This document shows positions 9,140-18,270 of a stretch of DNA of 64,000 nt, in pieces. A program made the position numbers and the translations under genes. The stretch spans positions 1 to 64,000 of the forward strand of contig JBGCEH010000045.1 in the NCBI GenBank assembly GCA_045106195.1, read 5' to 3'. Position 1 is the first letter of the stretch, and every line of letters begins with the position of its first letter. Origin of the DNA: Granulosicoccus sp045106195. GTDB taxonomy: Bacteria > Pseudomonadota > Gammaproteobacteria > Granulosicoccales > Granulosicoccaceae. The notes below the pieces were generated by a model, which saw nothing but the letters and a program-made list of their open reading frames with translations, was not told the origin of the DNA and did not search any database.

Positions 9140-10660
9140 CTAATTGGGCCAGCATACATCTGCATCCAGTGGAAAACTCGGCCGAGGCACCCTCGTCAGA
9201 GGCCAGCGTTCCAGAACAGGAGACGTCAATCCTTGTGTATCAACCTCATAGACCCGTTCCGATGGAAACCAGGGTCTGAAGCCTGCCCTGAAATGCCCGC
9301 GAGATTTCACCACGACGGTTTGGGCTTCTCCGATATCAAGACCAAACATCTCAAAAAGAACCGGGTCCGCAGTCTGCGCGCGATCGGACAGGACCACGAT
9401 TTTCAGCCCGCCAATGGCCAATAAGGCACAAGCACCGAGCTTCAAGCGTCGTCCAGCAAATATCCCCAGTCTGCCTGTGATGTCACCGTCATGCAGAGCA
9501 ATCACCGTTGCTGTTGCCTCGTAAGGCGTATCCCATTGCTCCCAGGTCTGTTGACCAGATGAGCGATTGAACCGGGCTTTGAATTCTGTACCCGTACCAA
9601 GTTGGTGCGCCTCGGCTGCAAGCTCCGGATCAAAGAATGAACCATAAAATACTTGATCAGCACCAGCATCAACCAGCGCAGCCAGTAATTCTGTCGTTCG
9701 TCCTGAACCGCCGCCACCGGGATTGTCACCGGCATCCGAAAAAATCACAGGCTTTCTGTTTTTATCGTCTGCCAACGCAACTGCCTCGTTGATCGAGGTT
9801 AGTGTTCGGACAAATCTCTCGCGTATCTGCCAGGCCATCGTGGCTATCTCAGTCGCCAGCGCTTCTGCAACGGACAGATCATTGCGCGCAGTGACGACAA
9901 TGGATATGCCGTTGTCGGGTACATCAGAGAAAATGAAGTTACCGAAGATGGATACGTTCAGGATTACCCCGGCAAGCTCCGCTTGTCGCCTCTGACCATA
10001 GTCAATCAGTTCGCCGTACGGACCTGCCGCCGTCAGTAGATTAACTGATGCCGGTGTCAGAGGCAGTTTGACATGCGCAATGAGTGGACTTGCCAGTCCG
10101 GCAAGAATACGGCGCAGTGTGAAAGCCGCTTCTTCCCCACGCTCAATCATGTCGACATGCGGGTTGGTTCGATAGCCACAGATAAGATTGACCGATTGCG
10201 TCATCTTATCGGAAATGTTTCCATGCAGGTCAAGGGTCTGTACAACAGGAACATCAGGACCCACTTTATTGCGCACTCTGGCAGCAAGTTCACCGTCCGG
10301 ATCGTCAAGGTGGGTGGCCACCATGGCGCCGTGATGGCAAAGGTACACCGCATCCACAGTCTGATTCAGACCGGCAAGTATGTCGTCTGAATAGCGTTCG
10401 AATACCGGCTGCTCAACCGGACCATAAGGGTGGCAGGCGGCCAGCAGTATCGGCACTGGAGTCCAGGGACCGGTCGCATCCATCGCACGCACAAACGCTG
10501 CAAATTCCTTCGCCAGTACAGGCGTTTCAGATCGTGCTTCGGCCAGCAGCTCGTCGCCTTTGAGCCAGGTCAGGCTGTCAAATTCTGCCTGGGTCGCCGG
10601 ACGTGCATAACGGTTCGACTCGAGAATCATGCCCATCAAGGCTACGCGTGGAGGTGACAT
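9140..10660 (-). CDS. M81 family metallopeptidase (MlrC-like)
   Basis: A 506-aa protein of the MlrC/DUF1485 family. It has the N-terminal PRVALMGMILESNRYA, then CHHGAMVATHLDDPDGEL and QTLDLHGNIS; the latter two carry the Asp/His residues typical of the metal site. A C-terminal MlrC domain follows (YEATATVIALHDGD, ...VVVKSRGHFRAGFRPW). The best-known member, MlrC, cleaves linearised microcystin-type peptides. Here the gene lies 5 nt downstream of an M20 amidohydrolase and upstream of a peptide importer, suggesting cytoplasmic breakdown of an imported peptide or amidated compound. The exact substrate is unknown. Confidence 0.88.
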   Translation of the reverse strand: MSPPRVALMGMILESNRYARPATQAEFDSLTWLKGDELLAEARSETPVLAKEFAAFVRAMDATGPWTPVPILLAACHPYGPVEQPVFERYSDDILAGLNQTVDAVYLCHHGAMVATHLDDPDGELAARVRNKVGPDVPVVQTLDLHGNISDKMTQSVNLICGYRTNPHVDMIERGEEAAFTLRRILAGLASPLIAHVKLPLTPASVNLLTAAGPYGELIDYGQRRQAELAGVILNVSIFGNFIFSDVPDNGISIVVTARNDLSVAEALATEIATMAWQIRERFVRTLTSINEAVALADDKNRKPVIFSDAGDNPGGGGSGRTTELLAALVDAGADQVFYGSFFDPELAAEAHQLGTGTEFKARFNRSSGQQTWEQWDTPYEATATVIALHDGDITGRLGIFAGRRLKLGACALLAIGGLKIVVLSDRAQTADPVLFEMFGLDIGEAQTVVVKSRGHFRAGFRPWFPSERVYEVDTQGLTSPVLERWPLTRVPRPSFPLDADVCWPN

Positions 10661-10665
10661 GAGTT

Positions 10666-12090
10666 TCAGACCTGCTGCTCGACGATCGGTGGCTTAACGC
10701 CCTCAGGTAAGGGGGACTCGTATGGTGTCTTTTCCAGTTTTGCCCGATGTTCCGCCCAGGCAGCTTCGCGTAGGGATTGATCTTCGATCGCACGTTTTGC
10801 GGTGGCAGCCATGGCTTTCGCGGCATAGATCATCCCTTTGTGTGCCGCCGGGGTTTTACCCTGGGCAACGGTTTGCCAGGTATGAAAAGGTGTTCCTACT
10901 GCGCAGGTGGCAACCCGAGCCTGAACCGTCGGTACTGCCCAGCTGGTGTCTCCAACATCGGTTGACCCTTCTCCACCATCGCCCGGCAGATCCAGTGGTG
11001 CAACGAAATCACACAGCGCGAGTTCCTTGTCTGGTGGCGGCATGCCACAACGTCTGAAAGAGACGGCAATATCCTCATCCGTCAGCGTTTTCTGCATTTC
11101 CCGTGCGAATGCCCGATCGGCATCGTCGAACTCAACCGGACCAAGGTGTTCCATTTCGCTCTGCATGGCTTCTTCAAGAGGCCGATTGCCCAGCAGGTTC
11201 GAGACGCCGGTAAACACCCTGGACTCGACGGTTGTTTCCGTCATGAGTGCGGCACCTTCAGCGATTTTCTTTACCCGTTCAAGCAATGAGCGCATGCCCG
11301 GAAGATCTCGAGCCCTGACCAGTTGCCGCACAGTGGCCTGATGCTGAACCACGTTGGGAGCCACGCCACCGGCATCAAGATAGGCATAGTGCACACGCGC
11401 ATCATCTGGCATATGCTCACGCATATAATTGACACCTACGTTCATCAGCTCTACAGCATCCAGTGCACTGCGCCCCAGTTCAGGAGCTCCCGCCGCATGA
11501 GCCGCTTTGCCATGAAACGTGAAATCTATACGGGTATTTGCCAGTGAATTTGCCTTGTTGACCGACGTGAAGGTCGCCGGATGCCAAGATATCGCAAGGT
11601 CCACATCATCAAACAATCCGTCCCTGACCATAAAGGCCTTTGCAGCACCGCCTTCTTCAGCCGGGCAGCCGTAGTAGCGTACACGCGCCTTGACGCCGGT
11701 CTGCGCTAGCCAGTCCTTTACCGCAGTGGCGGCCAGCATCGCCGCAGATCCCAGTAAGTTGTGGCCACATCCATGACCATTTCCACCTTTTTCCAGTGGT
11801 TTTGGTTCAGCGACTCCAGGCTCCTGGCTCAGGCAAGGCAGTGCGTCGAATTCGCCAAGGATCGCAATCACCGGACCTTCTTCACCGGCTTCACCGAGTA
11901 CGGCCGTTGGGATGCCCGCCGCGTTCTCGGTTATACGAAAACCCTGCTTGTCCAGCATGGCTTTATGTTCTGCAACCGATTTATATTCTTTGTATAGCGT
12001 TTCGGGAACATCGAAAACCCGATCAGATAGCGCGACAAAATCATTACTAAGATTGTCGACATAGTCCCAGATAAGATTTGAATTTCGCAT
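10666..12090 (-). CDS. M20 family amidohydrolase (AbgB-like)
   Basis: A 474-aa zinc amidohydrolase/peptidase. Metal-site motifs include GGNGHGCGHNLLGSAAM and CPAEEGGAAKAFM. The dimerisation domain begins near WHPATFTSVNK, and FHGKAAHAAGAPELGRSAL is close to p-aminobenzoyl-glutamate hydrolase subunit B (AbgB) and other M20D enzymes. The start is supported by GGAG 7 nt upstream of the ATG. It is the first gene of the 8.6-kb operon, so the promoter should lie in 12091-12150. Hydrolysis of an N-acyl amino acid or aminoacyl conjugate is likely; the substrate is not determined. Confidence 0.9.
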   Translation of the reverse strand: MRNSNLIWDYVDNLSNDFVALSDRVFDVPETLYKEYKSVAEHKAMLDKQGFRITENAAGIPTAVLGEAGEEGPVIAILGEFDALPCLSQEPGVAEPKPLEKGGNGHGCGHNLLGSAAMLAATAVKDWLAQTGVKARVRYYGCPAEEGGAAKAFMVRDGLFDDVDLAISWHPATFTSVNKANSLANTRIDFTFHGKAAHAAGAPELGRSALDAVELMNVGVNYMREHMPDDARVHYAYLDAGGVAPNVVQHQATVRQLVRARDLPGMRSLLERVKKIAEGAALMTETTVESRVFTGVSNLLGNRPLEEAMQSEMEHLGPVEFDDADRAFAREMQKTLTDEDIAVSFRRCGMPPPDKELALCDFVAPLDLPGDGGEGSTDVGDTSWAVPTVQARVATCAVGTPFHTWQTVAQGKTPAAHKGMIYAAKAMAATAKRAIEDQSLREAAWAEHRAKLEKTPYESPLPEGVKPPIVEQQV

Positions 12091-12153
12091 CGCGTCACTC
12101 CGACTGCTAGTTATCGCCTGTAGACAGGTGTTAACGGTTAACCGTATAAGCAG

Positions 12154-12477
12154 TTAATCCGATATAACGATAATATGCAATACCAAGTGCGAAGCCTGCA
12201 TCATGAATGTGACAATCTGGAGATGGCTATCACCTCGTGAACCTGGATACGGTGACAACAGGTAAGGGACTGTACTGTTGAAACCATGAGCGGAGATGGG
12301 TGCACTGTCGGTCAAAGCGGTTGCACCCACTAGCTTCTGTTCGGCAACGTACAGAATATGCACGGAATCGATCAACTTCTCAGGATCGTTGATTTCCATT
12401 GCATGCGCAGTGGCTAGTACTTGCACTGTGCAATATCCTTTACAGGATTGATGAACAGCGTAGACGTACGTTGCCAT
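12154..12477 (-). CDS. Possible hypothetical protein
   Basis: A 107-codon open frame begins 9 nt after the stop of the upstream esterase gene on the same strand. No family is recognised. The C-terminal end is mildly hydrophobic (HLVLHIIVISD). No clear ribosome binding site is seen before the ATG, and composition is not persuasive. It is listed because nothing else occupies 12091-12485, but it may be spurious. Confidence 0.25.
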   Translation of the reverse strand: MATYVYAVHQSCKGYCTVQVLATAHAMEINDPEKLIDSVHILYVAEQKLVGATALTDSAPISAHGFNSTVPYLLSPYPGSRGDSHLQIVTFMMQASHLVLHIIVISD

Positions 12478-12485
12478 TGATATCG

Positions 12486-14021
12486 CTAGTGATCAGCGTT
12501 TTGCCAGATGCGTTCTATGGCTGTGAAAAAGCGTCCACCTATTTCACGGCTTGCTAACGCTCCAAAGTGTACGCAGCCGGTTGAGCCGCAAGGGTAGGAT
12601 GGCGGCAACAGATCATCGTTATTCACCCAGTCGGAAAAGGGTACGACAGAGGCGATATTTCTATGAATCGAATCAACCTTTAGCTTGTCGTCGCTCCAGC
12701 GCGAGAAATCGCCTCGCTCATCCTCACCTTTGGATTGTGTCGACACGATAAAAGGGATGGGAGCTTGCGGGCCACGTGCAGATTCGCCACGCCTGTCCTC
12801 GCGTGCATCGGTACGGATTCGTTCTACCATTAGCTTCAGATTTTTCGCGTAACTATCTGCACAAGCTTTGGCGGTGGAGTCTGTCTCGCCTTGTTGCCAC
12901 AGAATGCCTCTGAAAATACCGTCAGTATCTTGGATGGTCATGCGCAAACGAGTCAAGGCGCGTTCGAGTAATCCGCTACCGCCTAACAACATGTTATCGG
13001 TCTGTGATACATTCCAGGCAAAGTTTTTGTCCAGTCCTTCGCTACGGCAGAACCCTGAAGACTCCCACGCTGCAGGTACCAGATAAATATCTTGTGTTGT
13101 TGAATCGATTGCAGCTTTTGCAAATGATAATCCCGGTCCAATAGTGGATCCGCTTTTGATGTCACGACCGGATTTTAGCGGTTGATGTAAAGGGTCTTGT
13201 GCCGTTATATAACGTGGAACAATAGCAGCGTTTTCAGGCTCAGAAAAATCTGCGAGCGATTGAAAAAGCGAAGGATCGTTACGGCTTACATTTAGCTGCC
13301 GTATTCGTGGGTTTGTGTCATCACGACCCCCGGCTGTTGCCTCTCTAGTGTTATCCCCTGTGCGACCGACCATGTTGCTCTGACCAATCAGCAGATAGAT
13401 ATCGGGAACCTCTATTGGCTTGATGTCAAGGATCAGTTCCAGGGTGTGCACATGCTCGCCACTTCTGGCCACTACTTCGAATCTGCGCTCATGTGCTAAA
13501 CGTGGACGCATGCCCACAGGCAATGAAAAGGTCACTGTAGTGTCGGCATTGTCCGCATCCAGTTGCTTGTCTGGAAGCTCAACTGATAGGGATTTTACAT
13601 CTGATGCAGACAGCGGGCGCACTGCAATATCAACAACTTGATTTTCGCTTACATCGGTCGAAATCGAGAAGCTTGTACCTGTCGAATCTCCTTCATTGAG
13701 CACACGTTGGTTTTTATCAACAGACAACGTGAAATTGTAATCCGGGAGTGTTTGTGTGTCTGTGTTTTCACTTCCTGGATTTTGCCCATCGTGAGTGTCT
13801 ATATCGGTAGTGTTGTCTTGCTCCGAGTCATCGCGTGGCGCATCTGTGTCATGAGCGGGGTTTCCGATACCATTGTCGCTACTTATCGGGTACTCTTCAA
13901 AAATTCCGGGATGTTCGGATTCAGTTGACAGCGCGGTGTTGGTGGCCGAGGTGGAATCGCTGTTACCACAAGACGATAGGTAGAACCCTGACAGCAAGGT
14001 TATAAGACATCGAATTTTCAT
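12486..14021 (-). CDS. Sialate O-acetylesterase-like (SASA domain) lipoprotein
   Basis: A 511-aa predicted lipoprotein with lipobox LSSC (Cys18). A low-complexity acidic linker (about residues 25-95) leads to a beta-rich region (95-200) and a SASA/DUF303 esterase domain. The nucleophile motif is GQSNM (Ser215), the middle block is ILWQQGETDS, and a C-terminal STGCVHFGALASREIGGRF supplies the expected His. Such enzymes remove acetyl esters from sialic acid or plant/algal polysaccharides. The lipid anchor suggests an outer-membrane or periplasmic location. It is divergent from any neighbour of known function, so the glycan target is unknown. Confidence 0.85.
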   Translation of the reverse strand: MKIRCLITLLSGFYLSSCGNSDSTSATNTALSTESEHPGIFEEYPISSDNGIGNPAHDTDAPRDDSEQDNTTDIDTHDGQNPGSENTDTQTLPDYNFTLSVDKNQRVLNEGDSTGTSFSISTDVSENQVVDIAVRPLSASDVKSLSVELPDKQLDADNADTTVTFSLPVGMRPRLAHERRFEVVARSGEHVHTLELILDIKPIEVPDIYLLIGQSNMVGRTGDNTREATAGGRDDTNPRIRQLNVSRNDPSLFQSLADFSEPENAAIVPRYITAQDPLHQPLKSGRDIKSGSTIGPGLSFAKAAIDSTTQDIYLVPAAWESSGFCRSEGLDKNFAWNVSQTDNMLLGGSGLLERALTRLRMTIQDTDGIFRGILWQQGETDSTAKACADSYAKNLKLMVERIRTDAREDRRGESARGPQAPIPFIVSTQSKGEDERGDFSRWSDDKLKVDSIHRNIASVVPFSDWVNNDDLLPPSYPCGSTGCVHFGALASREIGGRFFTAIERIWQNADH

Positions 14022-15038
14022 AACGTGTCGATTGGGGCGCGAGTCGTGATCGAACTATGGGGGGCTGTCCTTGGGCACAGTATGAGCAGCAGTCGCACAC
14101 TGGGTCTGGTCAATACTAACAAATCATAGGCATTCGACCAGATAATATCATGTGTGAAATTACCGCTCAGGATACTGAATTTTTTAGATTTGTGAACAAG
14201 CGCAACAAGCTTCTGGCGAGATCAGTTCAGGCATTCCAGCTGACATCCAATGTGTCTATCACTTTTTCAGAACCAGATACACGCCTTGGTGGAAGCGGAA
14301 AGCACATATACGTTCATCGCAGAGGTCGTGGGTAAATCTGAGTCCACCACCACCATCAGCGGTGAGATGTGGAGGACGTTGACGTAGCATCTGGAGACTT
14401 CTACGGTTTGTTTTTTTACCGTCGAGCAAGTCCGGCATGGTCAGTGCTGCAAAGCGGCTGGCGGTACCGGATGCTGCTATCGCTCACAGTTGCCTGTGGT
14501 GCACTTCTGGTTATTACTATACTGGCAGCCGCACGGTTCGCCCAAAGAGCATCACTCAAAAGCGGCTCTTCCGCGCTAGCGTTCTTGGCGATATGCCCGA
14601 TATCACAGGCGAACGCCCTTTTGAAAAGCTGCGTTAAAGCGGCTTTGAATGAACGTTTTGTATGTTCCACTACATTAGCAATCTGCCAGAAGCGGTCTCC
14701 CGCTACGCGTCTACAAACAATAAGACAAATTGAAAGACCGCGATCAGTAATATAACCATCAGTAGCAGGGTGGAGGTACAAGGATGTGACACTTCTCGCC
14801 AGATATGTTTAATAGCAATGTTATCGGTGTATATTTCCTGATGCTTTGGGTTTCGTTTCTTTAACCCCAATGCGTCCGGACGCTCACTAAGACTTAACTG
14901 TGAGCTCCCTTGCAAGGTTTATACTCCAGTGCGTTCAGTTGGGATTTTGCTCACAGATGACTGGCCTACTGCTTTGCGGCGATGTGTGTTCTGGTTACAC
15001 TTTTCTCATCGCAGCTGCAACCTGGATAACTGCTTCTC
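14022..15038. other. About 1 kb with no convincing gene
   Basis: Several 60-130 codon frames occur on both strands (for example 14369-14755 plus, 14416-14781 minus and 14703-14915 minus), but they overlap one another and lack family resemblance or ribosome binding sites. The minus frame at 14703-14915 would encode a C-terminal hydrophobic stretch (LLLMVILLIAVFQFVLLF), so a small membrane protein is not excluded. The region may be decayed coding DNA. Confidence 0.5.
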
Positions 15039-15452
15039 ATGAATAAAAACAAAAAAAACCGTAAACAGAAACTGGTAGGAGCTATCTTCCCATTCTTTGG
15101 TGATCTTTCTACGTGCGTTGGTGGTGACGAATATGCATTGAGTGTATGTCGGCACCTGCAGGCTATGAAAGAACATGCCATTGAAGACAAGTGGATTGCT
15201 TCTTTTATCGGTATCTGGCACGCACAGTATCCCGAAGAAGATTCATTAACCAACAATGAATTGCTCTGGGCGCTGAATTCCATAGATGCACATTTTGCGG
15301 GAAAGATAAAGGAGGCGAACTTAACGCTGATTGCCACCAATCATCCGGCGGCAAAACTCAAGCTTGTGCACGGCGGTTTGTCAGAGACACCGGATATCCC
15401 GTATGTCAACCTGAACCGTGATTTACAGGTTCATGAGTTCGCTGATTTTTGA
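15039..15452 (+). CDS. Hypothetical protein
   Basis: A 137-aa product with a basic N-terminus (KNKKNRKQKLVGAIFPFFGD) and a mixed globular composition, soluble by appearance and with no signal peptide. No domain is recognised. A weak GGAT lies about 13 nt upstream of the ATG. The opposite strand also has an open frame here, so coding is uncertain, but the amino-acid composition of this frame is the more protein-like. Confidence 0.45.
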   Translation: MNKNKKNRKQKLVGAIFPFFGDLSTCVGGDEYALSVCRHLQAMKEHAIEDKWIASFIGIWHAQYPEEDSLTNNELLWALNSIDAHFAGKIKEANLTLIATNHPAAKLKLVHGGLSETPDIPYVNLNRDLQVHEFADF

Positions 15453-16095
15453 ACTGATAGTGAAAATATACTGGCTGCATTCCAGTCGGTGCGAGAGCTT
15501 CCTGATTATGGCTCGGGTAGCCTCGCTCACGACTTCACCCGGACAGACCGTTTGTTCAATTTTGAGGTGTCGTTCTCGGCTGCCGACGTGAGGCTCACCA
15601 GCATTGGCACTCCATTTCTCGCTGGTCTCACGTTTGTCAACCCCCGGCTTTCCGTAGACGCTAGGCCCCTGGTCAGCAAGGCGATGAGCGTCGGTTGTAG
15701 CTTTTCCCCAAAGCACGGGTGAATTCTTTGCACGCTGGCTTCTGGCGGAAAGGGCCAAACACTTTTTACGATCACTGGATTTAAAATTTACGCGCTAGTG
15801 GCACGTCCAGGTTTTGTGCTGAACTCACTAACGAGCAACGCGCGACCGCAACAGTTCTAGCCCCTGATGGCAACGTCATTGTCGTCGTCAGTAAGTGAGC
15901 AAGCATTGGTCACGAAATCTGCTGAGCAGAGCAGAGAACGGAGTGATCTTACGCACTATTTATAGTACCTCACATCAGGTATCTCTCGTGATGGTAGGGC
16001 GAAAAGAGAATCTGATGAACGTATGCCAGAGCTGCCGCATAATCCAATCCGTCAAAGCGATTGATGGCTAACGTTGCCATGACGCATCGCTGAGG
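15453..16095. other. About 640 bp with no convincing gene
   Basis: Only short overlapping frames are seen (for example 15423-15758 minus and 15489-15722 plus), none family-like. The region separates the hypothetical gene from the convergent microcin exporter gene and may hold decayed sequence. No inverted terminal repeats or transposase motifs were recognised. Confidence 0.45.
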
Positions 16096-18270
16096 CTAGA
16101 TTGGCTCTTTGTCAGTCAAGCCTGACAGGCGCAAATTGGAGTCTTCGTGAATTTTGAAATCCTTTACGACCTTGCCTTTTTCAAGCTGGATGACGCGATC
16201 TGCCGAGCTGATCGTCTCGGGGCGATGCGCTACGAGCACACGCGTGATGTTGATGACCTTGATCGCGGCATTGAGTTGTTTTTCTCGCTTAATATCCAAA
16301 TGGCTGGTTGCCTCATCCAGTAGCAATAGGCTCGGCTTTCGATATAAAGCGCGCGCCACGAGTACCCTCTGCTTCTGACCACCCGAGAGAACTGTTCCCA
16401 TGTCACCTATCAGCGTGTGATAAGCCATGGGCATTGCCATAATATCCTCGTGAACCGCGGCAAAGATTGCGGAATATTCCACGCGCTTCTGATCAACCTG
16501 TTTTGAAAAGAAGCTGATGTTATCGCTAATTGATCCAGAGAATAGTTGATCGTCCTGCATTACGACCCCAATCATTGTGCGATAGTGATGCATTCCAATA
16601 CGCCGCAATGGCTCACCATCCACGATGATTTCGCCTTTAGCTGGTGTCAGTAGTCCCGCCAGCAGTTTGAGCAAAGTCGTCTTGCCACAGCCAGACACGC
16701 CCGAAATAGCTACCGACTCACCAGCATTGATTTTGAAACTGATATCTTCAAGAATCCATGGCTCGTTTTCGGCATAGCGGAAGAACACATTGCGCAATTC
16801 AACGGTCACGGGTTTGGGTGTCAGCTCCGCAGGTGCAATAACCAGTTGCGTTTGCGTTTCCGGTTCAGGCTCTGTCAGTGCAATATCTGCCAGACGTTCA
16901 CCGTGAAGCTTAAGCATCTTCAACTCTACAATCCTGTCCACCAGAGCACTCACGCGGTTCATGAACTGGTCCTTGTAGCTGATAAACGCCAATAGCATAC
17001 CAACAGAAAAGGTATTTTCCAGAACACGCACAGATCCCAGCCAAACAACGAGAATGGTTAGCGTACCGACCAGAAGCGCATTCAGGGAAGCGACAAGCAA
17101 ATACAACTTATCTCCGGTCAACTGACGATTGATGGTTTCAACCACCAGATTGACCCAGTGACTGCGTCGCTCTTCCTGGGCATTGAACAGCTTGACCGTA
17201 GTGATGCCGCGGAGCGTTTCGAGGAAATGCGTATCGCTTTTGGCGCCCCAGACAATCTCCTCGGCAGCGGCTTGTCTGAATCGAGCGAACGATATCCAGC
17301 GTATTAATGCATAAGCGGCTGCAAAGCCTGCCACCAGCATGGCTAGGGGTGGTGCATAGATGAACATGATGACCAGAGTTATCGTGACCATAAGACCGTC
17401 GAGCACGACTTCGATGAGCTCTGTTGTGATCGCTTCAAGTATGGATTCCTGAGAGGCGAATCTTGATATGACGTCACCCAGGTGCCGGGATTCAAAAAAC
17501 GGCACGGGCAGGCTCAGAAGATGCTTGAACAGATTGGAGCGGGCCTGTACGTTCAGAGACGCCCCCAGGACGATGACAGTCCAGCTGCGCATGGCCGAGA
17601 CGCCCACTCTGATGAGCAGTAGCAGGAAAAAACCCACGACCAGCGTGCTTAGAAGATCCCAGTCAGCGGACACTAGCGCATGGTCTACTACCCATTGCAT
17701 GAAAAGCGGACTGATGATGGCGAAGATCTCGATCGCAAAAGCCAGCCCCAACAATTGCAACAGCGCCTTGCCTATTCCCGAAAATGTGCCCAGCATGGCA
17801 GTGAGTTTGACTCTGGGTTCTGGCTCAACATTCTGAAACCCGCCTGTTGCCGTGAATTCGACCGCGACACCCGTGAAGTGACGAGCGGTTTCCGCAAGCG
17901 ACAGTTTTCGAATTCCAACATCAGGATCATGGATCACAATCCCAGTCTTGCTGACGCTTTTCAGCACAACAAAATGATTCAGGTTCCAGTGAAGTACACA
18001 GGGTAACTTGAGCAATCTGAGCTCATCCAGTTCCAGACGCAAGGGTCTGGTGGCCAGACCGATTTGATCCGACACACGGACCATGTCTTCAAGGCTGGCG
18101 CCTTTGAGAGAAAAGCCATAACGCGAACGCAACTCTGTCAAAGAAAAAGGCGAACCGAAGTAGCCGGATACCATTGCCAGGCATGCCATTCCGCATTCAG
18201 CTGCTTCTGTCTGTAACTGCATGGGTAATTTGCGCCCAATACCCAGCCTTAGACTCCCTACGACACTCAT
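16096..18270 (-). CDS. Peptidase-containing ABC exporter (C39 peptidase, CvaB-like)
   Basis: A 724-aa inner-membrane exporter that cleaves double-glycine-type leaders and translocates the peptide. The N-terminal C39 peptidase domain has TEAAECGMACLAM with catalytic Cys26, His99 in LNHFVVLK and Asp115 in HDPDVG. A six-helix transmembrane domain (about 160-440) is followed by the nucleotide-binding domain: Walker A GVSGCGKTTLLK, signature LSGGQKQRVLVARAL, Walker B LLLLDEATSHLD. The intact Cys/His/Asp triad argues for a true processing transporter. The start overlaps the stop of the upstream adaptor gene as ATGA. A leader-bearing precursor lies 2.6 kb upstream on the same strand. Confidence 0.93.
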   Translation of the reverse strand: MSVVGSLRLGIGRKLPMQLQTEAAECGMACLAMVSGYFGSPFSLTELRSRYGFSLKGASLEDMVRVSDQIGLATRPLRLELDELRLLKLPCVLHWNLNHFVVLKSVSKTGIVIHDPDVGIRKLSLAETARHFTGVAVEFTATGGFQNVEPEPRVKLTAMLGTFSGIGKALLQLLGLAFAIEIFAIISPLFMQWVVDHALVSADWDLLSTLVVGFFLLLLIRVGVSAMRSWTVIVLGASLNVQARSNLFKHLLSLPVPFFESRHLGDVISRFASQESILEAITTELIEVVLDGLMVTITLVIMFIYAPPLAMLVAGFAAAYALIRWISFARFRQAAAEEIVWGAKSDTHFLETLRGITTVKLFNAQEERRSHWVNLVVETINRQLTGDKLYLLVASLNALLVGTLTILVVWLGSVRVLENTFSVGMLLAFISYKDQFMNRVSALVDRIVELKMLKLHGERLADIALTEPEPETQTQLVIAPAELTPKPVTVELRNVFFRYAENEPWILEDISFKINAGESVAISGVSGCGKTTLLKLLAGLLTPAKGEIIVDGEPLRRIGMHHYRTMIGVVMQDDQLFSGSISDNISFFSKQVDQKRVEYSAIFAAVHEDIMAMPMAYHTLIGDMGTVLSGGQKQRVLVARALYRKPSLLLLDEATSHLDIKREKQLNAAIKVINITRVLVAHRPETISSADRVIQLEKGKVVKDFKIHEDSNLRLSGLTDKEPI

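Noticed and set aside
14369..14915. Overlapping frames on both strands suggestive of transposase or membrane-protein debris
   Set aside because: No catalytic motif, inverted repeats or target duplication could be seen, so a mobile element call is not supported.
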